Assembly: GCA_021818665.1 (NCBI GenBank)
Contig: JAKATQ010000005.1
Location: 1-29,263 of the forward strand
Direction: 5' to 3'
DNA: 29,263 bases
Origin: Nanobdellota archaeon
Lineage (GTDB): Archaea; Nanobdellota; Nanobdellia; Parvarchaeales; Parvarchaeaceae
The notes under the pieces are model-generated. The model did no database searches and was not told the DNA's origin. It worked only from the letters and a program-made list of their open reading frames with translations. A program made the position numbers and the translations under genes. Below, one piece after another: positions 1-6,895 of this stretch. Within the stretch, counting starts at the first letter, position 1, and every line of letters begins with the position of its first letter.

Positions 1-1248
1 GAGCTGGCTGTTCACGGTAGTGACCGTGGCTGTGAAGTTCTCCGTAGTGCCGTTGTAGGTGAAGTTGTTCCTTGAAGCTGTTATAAGAAGGGACGGGAGA
101 GCCCTTGTTATGTTGATCTGTAAGACTGGGGACGTTGAAACGGTGTAGTTTATGTCTCCAGAACTCAGAGACGAATACGTGTAATTAACATCTGGACGCG
201 CCGTTGCGTATGTACCTGGAAGCACGGAGAAGTTAAACAATCTGTAACTAAGATTCGAAGAATGTAAAGCAGTTGTAGAAACCGAATCATTGTCGAGTTG
301 GAAAGTCGTCAGCGACTGCTTTAATAGAGCTCCCGGTGAAACTACCGACAAGTTGTCTTGTATGGTCGGAGTGTTTCCGTCGTAGGCGAATTTTGCTGCG
401 GGAAACGCTTTTAGCGCTTGTGTTATGGTGGCTTTTGCTATCTTGCGGCTTATGTTTATTGACCTTGCTGAGAAATTCGCGCTGCCGGTCGTATTAAAAA
501 CCGCGGAGTATACCCCGGCAGTCGCATTTGCTGAGTGGTTTGTGGATGTTACGTTCGCTTTTAAAATGTTATTTATGTAGAACTTGCCCTTTAAACCATT
601 ACTTATTGTGGCTGTGAAGTTTTCCACTGTCCCATTGTACGTAAAATTAGTCAAAGACGCCGTAAGAGACATTGTAGGCGATGCCTTGTTTATTGTGACG
701 TTTAAATATTTAGACGGAGATGTGAATGTATAATTTATATCACCACTCCCGGTAGCCCTGAACGGATATTTTCCTACGAATGCGTATTTTCCAGACAAGG
801 TAGAGAAAGTCATTGTTTTTGGCGATAGCGTAGACGCGCCGGTGCTGCCGGTGCTAGTCGAGCCGTTTTCTAGTATAAAACTCATCGAGTGTTGTGCGAC
901 GAGCGTGGTGTTTGATGAAAAGTTCCCTTTTATAATCGGCGACGACCCTGTGTATGGAAAGGAGGAGTTTGGGTCCGAATACAATGTTAGATTAAGCTGC
1001 GCTTTCGTTATCTTCCTGATTAGCGTTACGGTGGCATTGGAATAATTCTGGTTCCCTGTAGTGTTCAAAAGTGAGGAGAACGTTCCGGCCGTTGCGTTTA
1101 CATAACGAAGCGTGCTAATAAACGCTCCGTTGACGTAAAACTGCCCTATGAGGCCCTGCTTTGTAATTAACTTACCGGAGATATTCATTACAGTTCCATT
1201 ATAAGTAAAATTTTGGAGATTTGAAGTAAGGCTCAGCACGGGGACTGC
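1..1248 (-). repeat. Tandem 188-194-residue surface-protein repeats
   Basis: Three repeat starts lie in the partial surface gene: unit 1 at 1248-685 (188 codons), unit 2 at 684-103 (194 codons) and unit 3 from 102 off the edge. All share 'NFTYNGT' followed by 'ENFTA' or a variant (codons near 1212, 648 and 66). The units have diverged at DNA level, so this is an old protein-level duplication. Confidence 0.7.
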
Positions 1249-1698
1249 CTTTTTTATCTTTTCATAATAAGTCACGTTAGCTACGCCAGTAGAATTTGAA
1301 CCGGCTGTTACTTTCCAAAGACCTGCCGACATGTTGGCTAGGTAAGTTACGTTGTGTTTTCCAAGCGAAGTCTTGGCCGTCCCGTTAACGTATATTTTTA
1401 CATACACATTGGCTGCCGATGCGTTTGCGGTAAAATTTGATTGTGTGCCGTATGTTATCGTTGTATTCTTATCCAATGCGCCGTTGAGAGTCAGATTGAG
1501 AGGGTCGTTTGCGCTATTTAGCGTTGTATCAGAATGAATCGTTGAAAACCCTGCCGTGATACTTTCATTGGATTGAACGTGATTGCTTTGCCATTTAGAG
1601 TTGGTTTGTGGGCTTGCACTGAGAAGTGACTGCGTCCATAAGATAGCAAAAAGTGCGGCGAGCGCGATAATTAATATTATTTTTTTGCTGACTCCCAT
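1..1698 (-). CDS. Large secreted repeat surface protein (C-terminus beyond window)
   Basis: The frame is open from the ATG at 1698 to the window edge (566 codons, no stop), so the C-terminus is missing. The N-terminus has two lysines and then a hydrophobic stretch (residues about 7-22), a Sec signal or membrane anchor. The rest is rich in Asn, Ser and Thr with many N-x-S/T sequons, as in archaeal surface glycoproteins. After a unique N-terminal domain of about 150 residues come repeats of 188-194 residues. Each starts near 'KAxPxLSL', then 'NFTYNGT', and has a second half with 'Y-D/T-G-x-x-P-x-I' and 'SGDINYT', resembling bacterial Ig/MBG-type repeats. It lies 88 nt downstream of the pilin-like gene on the same strand. 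The role is probably structural or adhesive; no enzyme motif is seen. The coding call is firm, the function is inferred. Confidence 0.8.
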   Translation of the reverse strand, partial: MGVSKKIILIIALAALFAILWTQSLLSASPQTNSKWQSNHVQSNESITAGFSTIHSDTTLNSANDPLNLTLNGALDKNTTITYGTQSNFTANASAANVYVKIYVNGTAKTSLGKHNVTYLANMSAGLWKVTAGSNSTGVANVTYYEKIKKAVPVLSLTSNLQNFTYNGTVMNISGKLITKQGLIGQFYVNGAFISTLRYVNATAGTFSSLLNTTGNQNYSNATVTLIRKITKAQLNLTLYSDPNSSFPYTGSSPIIKGNFSSNTTLVAQHSMSFILENGSTSTGSTGASTLSPKTMTFSTLSGKYAFVGKYPFRATGSGDINYTFTSPSKYLNVTINKASPTMSLTASLTNFTYNGTVENFTATISNGLKGKFYINNILKANVTSTNHSANATAGVYSAVFNTTGSANFSARSINISRKIAKATITQALKAFPAAKFAYDGNTPTIQDNLSVVSPGALLKQSLTTFQLDNDSVSTTALHSSNLSYRLFNFSVLPGTYATARPDVNYTYSSLSSGDINYTVSTSPVLQINITRALPSLLITASRNNFTYNGTTENFTATVTTVNSQL

Positions 1699-1786
1699 AT
1701 CTGACCATTTATACTGTAGATTATGGTTTTTACAAATAAATATCCAGATTATGGCTTAAAGGGCTGCGTATTTGACGGTGTGTGTT

Positions 1787-2950
1787 TTAAGGCGCTGCGG
1801 GCTGAAACGTGGCTACTACCATTGAGGAGTTGCCAGTATCACCGGCAGAGTATGTAAAACCTATGCTGTATGTGCCCGGGGCCCCTATGACTACATACGC
1901 GTCAGAGCTGAGGATGCCGGTTCCTGTTTTGGATGTGTTTATCAATGTGAATGAGTTGCTGGCGTTGGTAGTCCACGCAAAGTCAGCCGGCACACCAGCG
2001 CTTCCTAAGTTTAGCAGTGCGGTTGAGAAGACGATCTCGTTTGGTACAGTAGTTTTTACCGTCATTGATTGAGGGCTCCCGGGGTTAAATACTGCATAGC
2101 TAGACGAGACGCCGCTTGAAGATGCTCCAACGAGTGTTACGGCGAAATTTATAGGCCAAATGTCGGATCCGCTGCCCCCATTCTTATATCCAGTATCGGC
2201 TACCGAAATAGTATTAGAGCCGCTGGAAGGCGCTACATAGTAGAATATCGATGATGCTGCCGGCCCTGCTGAACTGCCTTGTTTAGCAAAGGCCAGTTTT
2301 AGTTCCGTTGCAGGATTCCCATCTACCGTAACCGTCGGCGTCGGAGGAGAGGTGACCGGGTATCCGTTTGCGGTGATTAATATGATCTGGTTGCTCTGGG
2401 AAGTAGATATGGAAAATGTGGTGGTGTTAAAGCCGCTGGAGCTTGCGCCGGTGGCTATTATCGTACCTACTACTGACGTTCCCGAGACTGTGCCGGAAGA
2501 GACCGCGGATTCTGTTCCAAGTGAGGTTTGTATTTTATATCCTATGCTAACGGATGCGCTGTATCTGCTTCCTACGCCAGAGCACGTCAGTCCGCTTATA
2601 GTAAGGACAGCATTTCCTCCGTTAACGACGGTTATCGGGGTCGACAAATTGACAAAATTCGAAAAGACGCTGGCACCGGTGGATGTAGTGACGGTTACGT
2701 TGTAAAAGGTGACGGTATTGCCTGCGTTATTCCCCAATTCTATGTACAGGCCGTTCGCGTTGCATTCTTGGCCGAGTACCACGAACGGCGCAAAGCCGCT
2801 CGACGTCGTGCCGGCGGAGCTGGACGGAGAGAATATGCCCAAGGAATAAAGGACAGCTGCGACTATGACGATTATCAGGATGGCCCAGCCGTACGTCATC
2901 ATATATTCGAGGGCTGATTGGGCCTTTTTGCGAGCCATACTATATATCAT
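1787..2950 (-). CDS. Pilin-like protein with class III signal peptide
   Basis: The N-terminus is a short basic stretch (ARKKA), then QSALEYMMTYG and a hydrophobic helix ending in LYSLGIFSP. This is the class III signal peptide of archaeal type IV pilin-like proteins, normally cut just before the Gln by a PibD/EppA-type prepilin peptidase; the helix then packs into the fibre core. After the helix comes a region of about 130 residues similar to the other pilin-like protein at 4476-5618, then a Ser/Gly/Thr-rich beta-type head with no family I recognise. The start is either the ATG at 2950 (28 nt from a TATA box, so leaderless) or the ATG at 2938 (MARKK), which is 4 codons shorter. It is probably a surface fibre subunit or an anchored adhesin. 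Confidence 0.8.
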   Translation of the reverse strand: MIYSMARKKAQSALEYMMTYGWAILIIVIVAAVLYSLGIFSPSSSAGTTSSGFAPFVVLGQECNANGLYIELGNNAGNTVTFYNVTVTTSTGASVFSNFVNLSTPITVVNGGNAVLTISGLTCSGVGSRYSASVSIGYKIQTSLGTESAVSSGTVSGTSVVGTIIATGASSSGFNTTTFSISTSQSNQIILITANGYPVTSPPTPTVTVDGNPATELKLAFAKQGSSAGPAASSIFYYVAPSSGSNTISVADTGYKNGGSGSDIWPINFAVTLVGASSSGVSSSYAVFNPGSPQSMTVKTTVPNEIVFSTALLNLGSAGVPADFAWTTNASNSFTLINTSKTGTGILSSDAYVVIGAPGTYSIGFTYSAGDTGNSSMVVATFQPAAP

Positions 2951-2973
2951 TATAATAACTCGTCTATTTTATC

Positions 2974-2982
2974 AAATATAAA
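2974..2982 (-). promoter_or_regulatory. TATA box of pilin-like gene
   Basis: The minus strand reads TTTATATTT here, centred about 28 nt before the ATG at 2950, which fits a leaderless archaeal transcript. Confidence 0.5.
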
Positions 2983-3054
2983 GCTTTGCGGGCGGGTTTC
3001 CGTGGCGGCAAGTGCGCCGTTTGCAAAATGTGTTTAATCCAGGACCACGCGGGG

Positions 3055-3231
3055 TTATCTTGATGGATATGGGAACGGAATCGGTGGCTGCGGCGGGGCC
3101 GGGGGCGTTTTTGGTTCGTCTAATATACCAATGGTTCGCCCGTAGCGGCTATTCGGCTTTTCTGCATAAACCAGTTTATTAGAAGGTTCCGAGGCAATAG
3201 AGTCCAATATCTTATCCAGACATTTATCCAT
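3055..3231 (-). CDS. Small proline-rich protein, 58 aa, unknown
   Basis: ATG at 3231 to TAA at 3055 encodes 58 residues. The first 38 are mixed and charged (starting MDKCLDKILDSIASEP). The last 20 are proline-rich (KTPPAPPQPPIPFPYPSR), like an exposed linker or a ligand for a proline-binding surface. There is no signal peptide or membrane segment. It fills a gap that would otherwise be empty between the coiled-coil gene and the pilin-like gene. An AT-rich promoter region lies upstream with TATA-like sequence (minus strand GGTATAAATATT near 3265-3275) and a perfect 15-bp dyad at 3287-3301. I do not recognise a family. Composition and its own promoter argue for a real gene, but its small size leaves doubt. 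Confidence 0.5.
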   Translation of the reverse strand: MDKCLDKILDSIASEPSNKLVYAEKPNSRYGRTIGILDEPKTPPAPPQPPIPFPYPSR

Positions 3232-3286
3232 ACGCGCCTATTTTATGTATAGATATAGAAATATTCTAATATTTATACCTTTTATA

Positions 3287-3301
3287 TTGTAAATATTACA
3301 A
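3287..3301. promoter_or_regulatory. Lrp-type operator candidate TTGTA-AATAT-TACAA
   Basis: This is a perfect 15-bp inverted repeat with an all-A/T spacer. It fits the TTGYAWWWWWTRCAA site known for the archaeal regulator Ss-LrpB. It lies about 55 nt upstream of the start of the small proline-rich gene and just upstream of its TATA-like sequences. The only other perfect copy I see in the window is at 17482-17496, at the promoter of the lrp-like gene. Confidence 0.5.
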
Positions 3302-3334
3302 TACACTGTGACCGCGAAACCGGCTTTATCGGAT

Positions 3335-3352
3335 CTAAAGAGCGCTCTTTAG
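3335..3352. repeat. Perfect 18-bp palindrome at gene end
   Basis: CTAAAGAGC followed at once by its reverse complement GCTCTTTAG. It covers the TAA stop (3349-3351) of the coiled-coil gene. As RNA it could form a 7-bp stem with a GCGC loop. As DNA it could be a dimer binding site. It may act as a transcript 3' end or an operator; neither is shown. Confidence 0.5.
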
Positions 3353-4047
3353 CTCTTCGTATGCTTCATCTCATCTACAAGGTCCCTTAACTCTTTTATG
3401 CTGTCGCTTATAGTCGGTACTAGCCTGTCGATGACTTTTTCGAACGCCTGGAGCTCTATGTTGACGTCTGACATCGTCTTGTTGTAATCTTCTGTCTTGC
3501 CCAGCATCACATTCTGTATGCCGTCTATCCTCTGGCCCAGTTTCTCTATCTTCTGGTCTATCATGTCGACGTTGCTGTTCGTCGATTTCAGGCCTGATTT
3601 TATAGCAGCTATGTCAGAAGCCGCGGCCTGCCATTTTTCTTCTATTATCTGCTCCAGCACCTGCTGTATCGTATCGAGGGCCTGGTCGCTCATCCCCGTA
3701 CTGGAGCCGCCTTTTCCAGAGGACGGTGTGGAGAATTTTATCGGCGGTAGCGAAAAGTGTTGTGGCGGGGGGGACGGCTCGGGTTCTTCCATAGCGAACT
3801 GATCCTGCGGCGTCTGTGATGGTTGCGGCGCCCGGGTATTTTGTCCCGTAGTCTGCTCCGCTGCGTCGTCGTTTGCGGTGGTCGCTCTTACGAGGGCGTC
3901 TTTTATGGAGGTACTGTCGTAACCTTGCTGTCTTAGGCTGTCTATTATATCCTGTTCGCTCATCCCGCTTTTAAGCATCTCAGAAACATCCGGTACATCG
4001 GAACTCGCGTCTTTTTTCTTAAATGCGTCCATGAGGCTCATAAGCAT
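3349..4047 (-). CDS. Coiled-coil protein with UBA-like N-terminus, 232 aa
   Basis: There is no signal peptide, so it is probably cytoplasmic. Residues about 15-55 (EMLKSGMSEQDIIDSLRQQG and on) look like a small three-helix UBA/CUE-type segment. Residues about 60-115 are a low-complexity linker rich in Gln, Pro and Ser. From about 120 to the end it is alpha-helical with heptad-like spacing, a likely coiled coil. The start directly follows the stop of the upstream 122-residue coiled-coil gene (TGA then ATG), so the two are translationally coupled; in-frame ATGs at codons 3 and 6 are alternatives. With the pilin-like gene at 5618 it forms a three-gene unit. It could be a cytoplasmic partner of a surface fibre, loosely like the FlaC/FlaD coiled-coil proteins of archaella. 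That is inference only. Confidence 0.7.
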   Translation of the reverse strand: MLMSLMDAFKKKDASSDVPDVSEMLKSGMSEQDIIDSLRQQGYDSTSIKDALVRATTANDDAAEQTTGQNTRAPQPSQTPQDQFAMEEPEPSPPPQHFSLPPIKFSTPSSGKGGSSTGMSDQALDTIQQVLEQIIEEKWQAAASDIAAIKSGLKSTNSNVDMIDQKIEKLGQRIDGIQNVMLGKTEDYNKTMSDVNIELQAFEKVIDRLVPTISDSIKELRDLVDEMKHTKS

Positions 4048-4416
4048 TCAGCTCCATTTCTTCGTACTCATATATTCGTCCACGATTTTTATAACGTCAT
4101 CCCTGCTTAAAAACCTTGAGGGATCGATAAAAGACATGTACTTATCCAGGATTTTTATGTCCTGGAGTTTCGCAAACTTTTCAAGCTCCTTTTCCGTGCG
4201 GCCCATGGCTTCCTCCAGTTCCAGCAGTCTCATCTCGGAGCTCGACTGTTTTGACGCTATTTCCTTTAGCGCTTCTTTTATTTCATTATACCGGTCTATG
4301 CTGTTCTGGTCTATCATCCTAACGGTGTCTTTCAACTGTGACAGCCGCTGATCGGATATTTTTTGCGTTTCCCTTATCTCGACTACGTTTTTTACGAGGT
4401 CGCCGGGGGCTTCCAT
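4048..4416 (-). CDS. Small coiled-coil protein, 122 aa
   Basis: It is soluble, highly charged and almost wholly helical. Residues about 5-85 have heptad-like spacing of Ile, Leu and Met between Glu, Lys and Gln (a coiled coil). The C-terminal segment (DPSRFLSRDDVIKIVDEYMS) could be a separate small helical domain. It sits between the LamG-headed pilin gene (60 nt upstream) and the second coiled-coil gene (no gap downstream), so the two coiled-coil proteins are probably made together and may form a hetero-oligomer. I do not recognise the family. A link to pilus or archaellum assembly is suggested only by gene order. Confidence 0.7.
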   Translation of the reverse strand: MEAPGDLVKNVVEIRETQKISDQRLSQLKDTVRMIDQNSIDRYNEIKEALKEIASKQSSSEMRLLELEEAMGRTEKELEKFAKLQDIKILDKYMSFIDPSRFLSRDDVIKIVDEYMSTKKWS

Positions 4417-4475
4417 TCAATAACTATCACCTGCATCCTTTTATGTCTTTCCATCGTAAGCTTAGATTAGATCGG

Positions 4476-5618
4476 CTATGTGATGAAATTGACGTTCTGA
4501 ACGCTTCCGCTAAGCAGGTTGCCGCTAAAATCCAGTGCCGAGCCTACGAGTGGCATCCATAGCACTAAACTATCGTTAAGAAGGGGCCCTGAACCGCTGC
4601 CGTCTGAAACGATTTGCGATACCTGGGATTTTGGCACCGACTGCGCGTACACTTGCAGATTTGAAACGTTGGCTGAAAGGGCGCTGAATGGCTGGCCGAC
4701 TCCGAACTGGCTGGCGACGTCCGAGCCGATGCCGAAGGCTTTCCCAGGACCGTTCTCTTCGTTTCCGCTGCCTGAATACGAGTTTGAGTTTATGTATAAA
4801 TTGAACGTGCCTGTACCTGCCCCTCCCGCCGTCAAAGTGGCGCCTACGAGCGTCCACGCGTTTAACGGCACTGTCGAAGTAGAGCACAAGTTTACGGACT
4901 TACCGGCATATACGGTATTGTAAGTAGCGATGCACAAATCCCCATTTGACTTAATGTATAAATTCAGATAAACGGAAGTGTTGCCTTCGGAGTACACGGA
5001 TGCATTTTTACCGGCCGAAGGATAATTCTCTAACTGTATCCAGACGAATACCCCAAAGTCGGGTTCGAGGTTCAGCGGCGGACAACCGGGGCCGCTTACG
5101 GTGCATGAAGAACCTACTATCGTACTTGTCTGTCCATTAAATTGTGCAAACCCTGGAAGGGTGTAGGAGTATGCGGACGTGCCGGATATCGATCCTGAGC
5201 TGGGAAACGGACCACTGTTGACGGGGTTGCCAGTCACAAAGCCTATCGATGCGGTATTATAGTACGACACGCCTCCCTTCGTCGGACAAGAGTTTAGCGC
5301 GAAGAAGCTCCCCGATTCTGAAGGCTGCAGAGACATGCTGGTCCTTACGGTTTTAACCGTATTGTTAGACAGTGTTATATTTATAGACGTTATGCTGACC
5401 GGAATGCTTTGTGTGTTCTCTATGGTAAATATCAGCGCTCCGCCAGGTATGCAGGCCTGTGATACGCCGAAGCCGTTAAAACCGCTCACCGTATTCGACG
5501 CCGTCGAGGCCGGCGAAAATATACCGAGAGAAAAAAGAGCGTACGCGGCCAGAGCCGCAGTCAATAACACCAGCCCGTATATTATCAGGTATTCTACCGA
5601 GGCCTGGGCCCTGTCCAT
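4476..5618 (-). CDS. Pilin-like protein with LamG-like C-terminal head
   Basis: It starts MDRAQASVEYLIIYG, a class III signal peptide with probable cleavage before the Gln, followed by a hydrophobic helix ending ALFSLGIFSP. Residues about 35-150 resemble the same region of the pilin-like protein at 1787-2950 (LGIFSPxS, a single Cys near residue 56, SGSISGTS). From about 160 to 380 it looks like a concanavalin A/LamG-type jelly roll: FVWIQLENY, then VPLNAWTLVGATL, FNLYINSN, VSNLQVYAQSVPKSQV and DSLVLWMPL. Such domains usually bind sugars or other surface ligands. The ATG at 5618 lies 26 nt from a TTTAA box, so the mRNA is probably leaderless. It heads an operon with the two coiled-coil genes. 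Confidence 0.8.
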   Translation of the reverse strand: MDRAQASVEYLIIYGLVLLTAALAAYALFSLGIFSPASTASNTVSGFNGFGVSQACIPGGALIFTIENTQSIPVSITSINITLSNNTVKTVRTSMSLQPSESGSFFALNSCPTKGGVSYYNTASIGFVTGNPVNSGPFPSSGSISGTSAYSYTLPGFAQFNGQTSTIVGSSCTVSGPGCPPLNLEPDFGVFVWIQLENYPSAGKNASVYSEGNTSVYLNLYIKSNGDLCIATYNTVYAGKSVNLCSTSTVPLNAWTLVGATLTAGGAGTGTFNLYINSNSYSGSGNEENGPGKAFGIGSDVASQFGVGQPFSALSANVSNLQVYAQSVPKSQVSQIVSDGSGSGPLLNDSLVLWMPLVGSALDFSGNLLSGSVQNVNFIT

Positions 5619-5641
5619 GGATAGAATTAAACACCGAGGAA

Positions 5642-5646
5642 TTTAA
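5642..5646 (-). promoter_or_regulatory. TATA-like box of LamG-pilin operon
   Basis: The minus strand reads GCTTAAATT around this core, about 26 nt before the ATG at 5618. That spacing predicts a transcript starting at or next to the start codon. Confidence 0.4.
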
Positions 5647-5719
5647 GCATTGGTTGCTCGCCAAACAAATGTATAAATAATACTGTTATTATAGGATAAT
5701 AGATATAAATGGTAATCAC

Positions 5720-6055
5720 ATGGGAAAGAACATAAGGCGTGGGAAAAAGAGCAATGTTAGGTGCTCGTCGTGCGGACAGCTGACGAGGCGGGACCGCTCC
5801 GTGTATTTGTTCCGTGACGGCATAAAAACCTACTATTGCCCGGATTGCGCCAAGAAAGTGCACGGATCGAGGCTTTACAAAGGAATACCAACTTTCACAA
5901 GAAGGCCTTCCAGACCAAAGGTAAGAAGGAAATTCGCCATATTCTCGAGGACGAATGACGAAGGCGAAGAGTCTGTGCCGACGCCGGTGGACGCAGCCGG
6001 ACCCGTAGTGGAAACCCCAACAGAAGAAGAAAAGCGGGAAGAAGGCCAGAAATAA
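5720..6055 (+). CDS. Zinc-ribbon protein, ribosomal eS26-like
   Basis: 111 residues. A basic N-terminus (GKNIRRGKK) is followed by two CxxC knuckles (C15/C18 and C40/C43) around a basic beta segment, then an Arg/Lys-rich stretch (to about residue 75) and an acidic, disordered tail. Layout and spacing recall archaeal ribosomal protein S26e (eS26), which binds near the 3' end of 16S rRNA at the mRNA exit of the small subunit. The acidic tail is not typical of eS26. Upstream lie a TATA-like box (GTATAAATAAT, 5671-5681) and GGTAATC just before the ATG, close to the archaeal Shine-Dalgarno GGTGATC but very near the start. The zinc ribbon is clear; the ribosomal role is likely but not certain. Confidence 0.6.
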   Translation: MGKNIRRGKKSNVRCSSCGQLTRRDRSVYLFRDGIKTYYCPDCAKKVHGSRLYKGIPTFTRRPSRPKVRRKFAIFSRTNDEGEESVPTPVDAAGPVVETPTEEEKREEGQK

Positions 6056-6062
6056 CCTCCAT

Positions 6063-6866
6063 ATGCGGATAAGGATACCTCTTAATATTCTTGTAGTCAT
6101 CGCGATGCTCGCCGTGATTGCGCTGATAGTTTATTTTTTCTTCTTTACCGGTGCGCCGCAAAACCAGCCACCGCAGGCAATGCCACAGAGCATAGCCTAT
6201 GCTCTGGAGTACTTCAACGCCGTAAACTCCAATAAGACTATAATCGTACCGTCCGCTTATTATCCCTACGCAGAGGCGCTGGCCATCAACAACAACCGCG
6301 TCATTGAGAACGACACGGAATACGCGCGGATACTTCTAAACGACAGCCATTACGCGGGGGTGGATTACGTCCTAATAGACATGGCACAATTGAATAACAT
6401 GTCGGCACTATTCGAGAAAGCCGGTGTGCATGCGGCCTGGAATGTGACAGAATTCAATAAAACGTATTATATCGCAAATCTCAGCACCGGCGCAAATAAA
6501 ACTTACAGGAACTGCTTCGTATACGGGAACGCCACGGACGTCTTTGACGAATGCCAGCTCTTCGTTTCCAGCTTAAGGATCGGAGACGTGGCTCTGGCCA
6601 GCTTTCCGAGAAGCAGCACCATCTGCTCTATAAATGCTTCAATATTCTATAACGGCGTTAACAGCACCTACATTCCGTCTGTTGCCTCGCCGAACAGCAC
6701 GTGCTTCGAGAGAGGGCTGATGTTTGTCTATCAGGGTGTCGCGGCGTTCTACATGTCGCCTTCGATAAGCCAGACGTTTTACGGACGGGAGATGTTTATG
6801 CCGTATAATATGCTGCGGAACGTATTGGACAATTATGGGGAAGCACGCGTGGTCTCCTTAAACTGA
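6063..6866 (+). CDS. Membrane-anchored extracytoplasmic protein, 267 aa
   Basis: One N-terminal hydrophobic helix (residues about 7-28, ending YFFFFTG) is followed by an outside domain of about 235 residues with many N-x-S/T sequons and four Cys that could form disulfides. Segments such as VDYVLIDM after an 'LNDSHYAG' stretch loosely recall the soluble alpha/beta domain of STT3/AglB oligosaccharyltransferases, but the multi-span membrane part of those enzymes is absent and I see no WWDYG motif. It begins 8 nt after the eS26-like gene, so it is probably co-transcribed, and ends 29 nt before the convergent atpI. Function unknown. Confidence 0.7.
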   Translation: MRIRIPLNILVVIAMLAVIALIVYFFFFTGAPQNQPPQAMPQSIAYALEYFNAVNSNKTIIVPSAYYPYAEALAINNNRVIENDTEYARILLNDSHYAGVDYVLIDMAQLNNMSALFEKAGVHAAWNVTEFNKTYYIANLSTGANKTYRNCFVYGNATDVFDECQLFVSSLRIGDVALASFPRSSTICSINASIFYNGVNSTYIPSVASPNSTCFERGLMFVYQGVAAFYMSPSISQTFYGREMFMPYNMLRNVLDNYGEARVVSLN

Positions 6867-6895
6867 TTCTGAGTGGAAATTTGGTTTAATGTAAA

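Noticed and set aside
3769..3771. G7 run inside the 232-residue coiled-coil gene as another contingency tract
   Set aside because: The frame is intact across it and the run (about 3767-3773) is short; it only encodes part of a proline-rich linker.
5627..6161. Minus-strand frames opposite the eS26-like gene
   Set aside because: Arg/Phe-rich mirror frames of the zinc-ribbon gene and the start of the next gene; they would block the divergent promoter region at 5619-5719.
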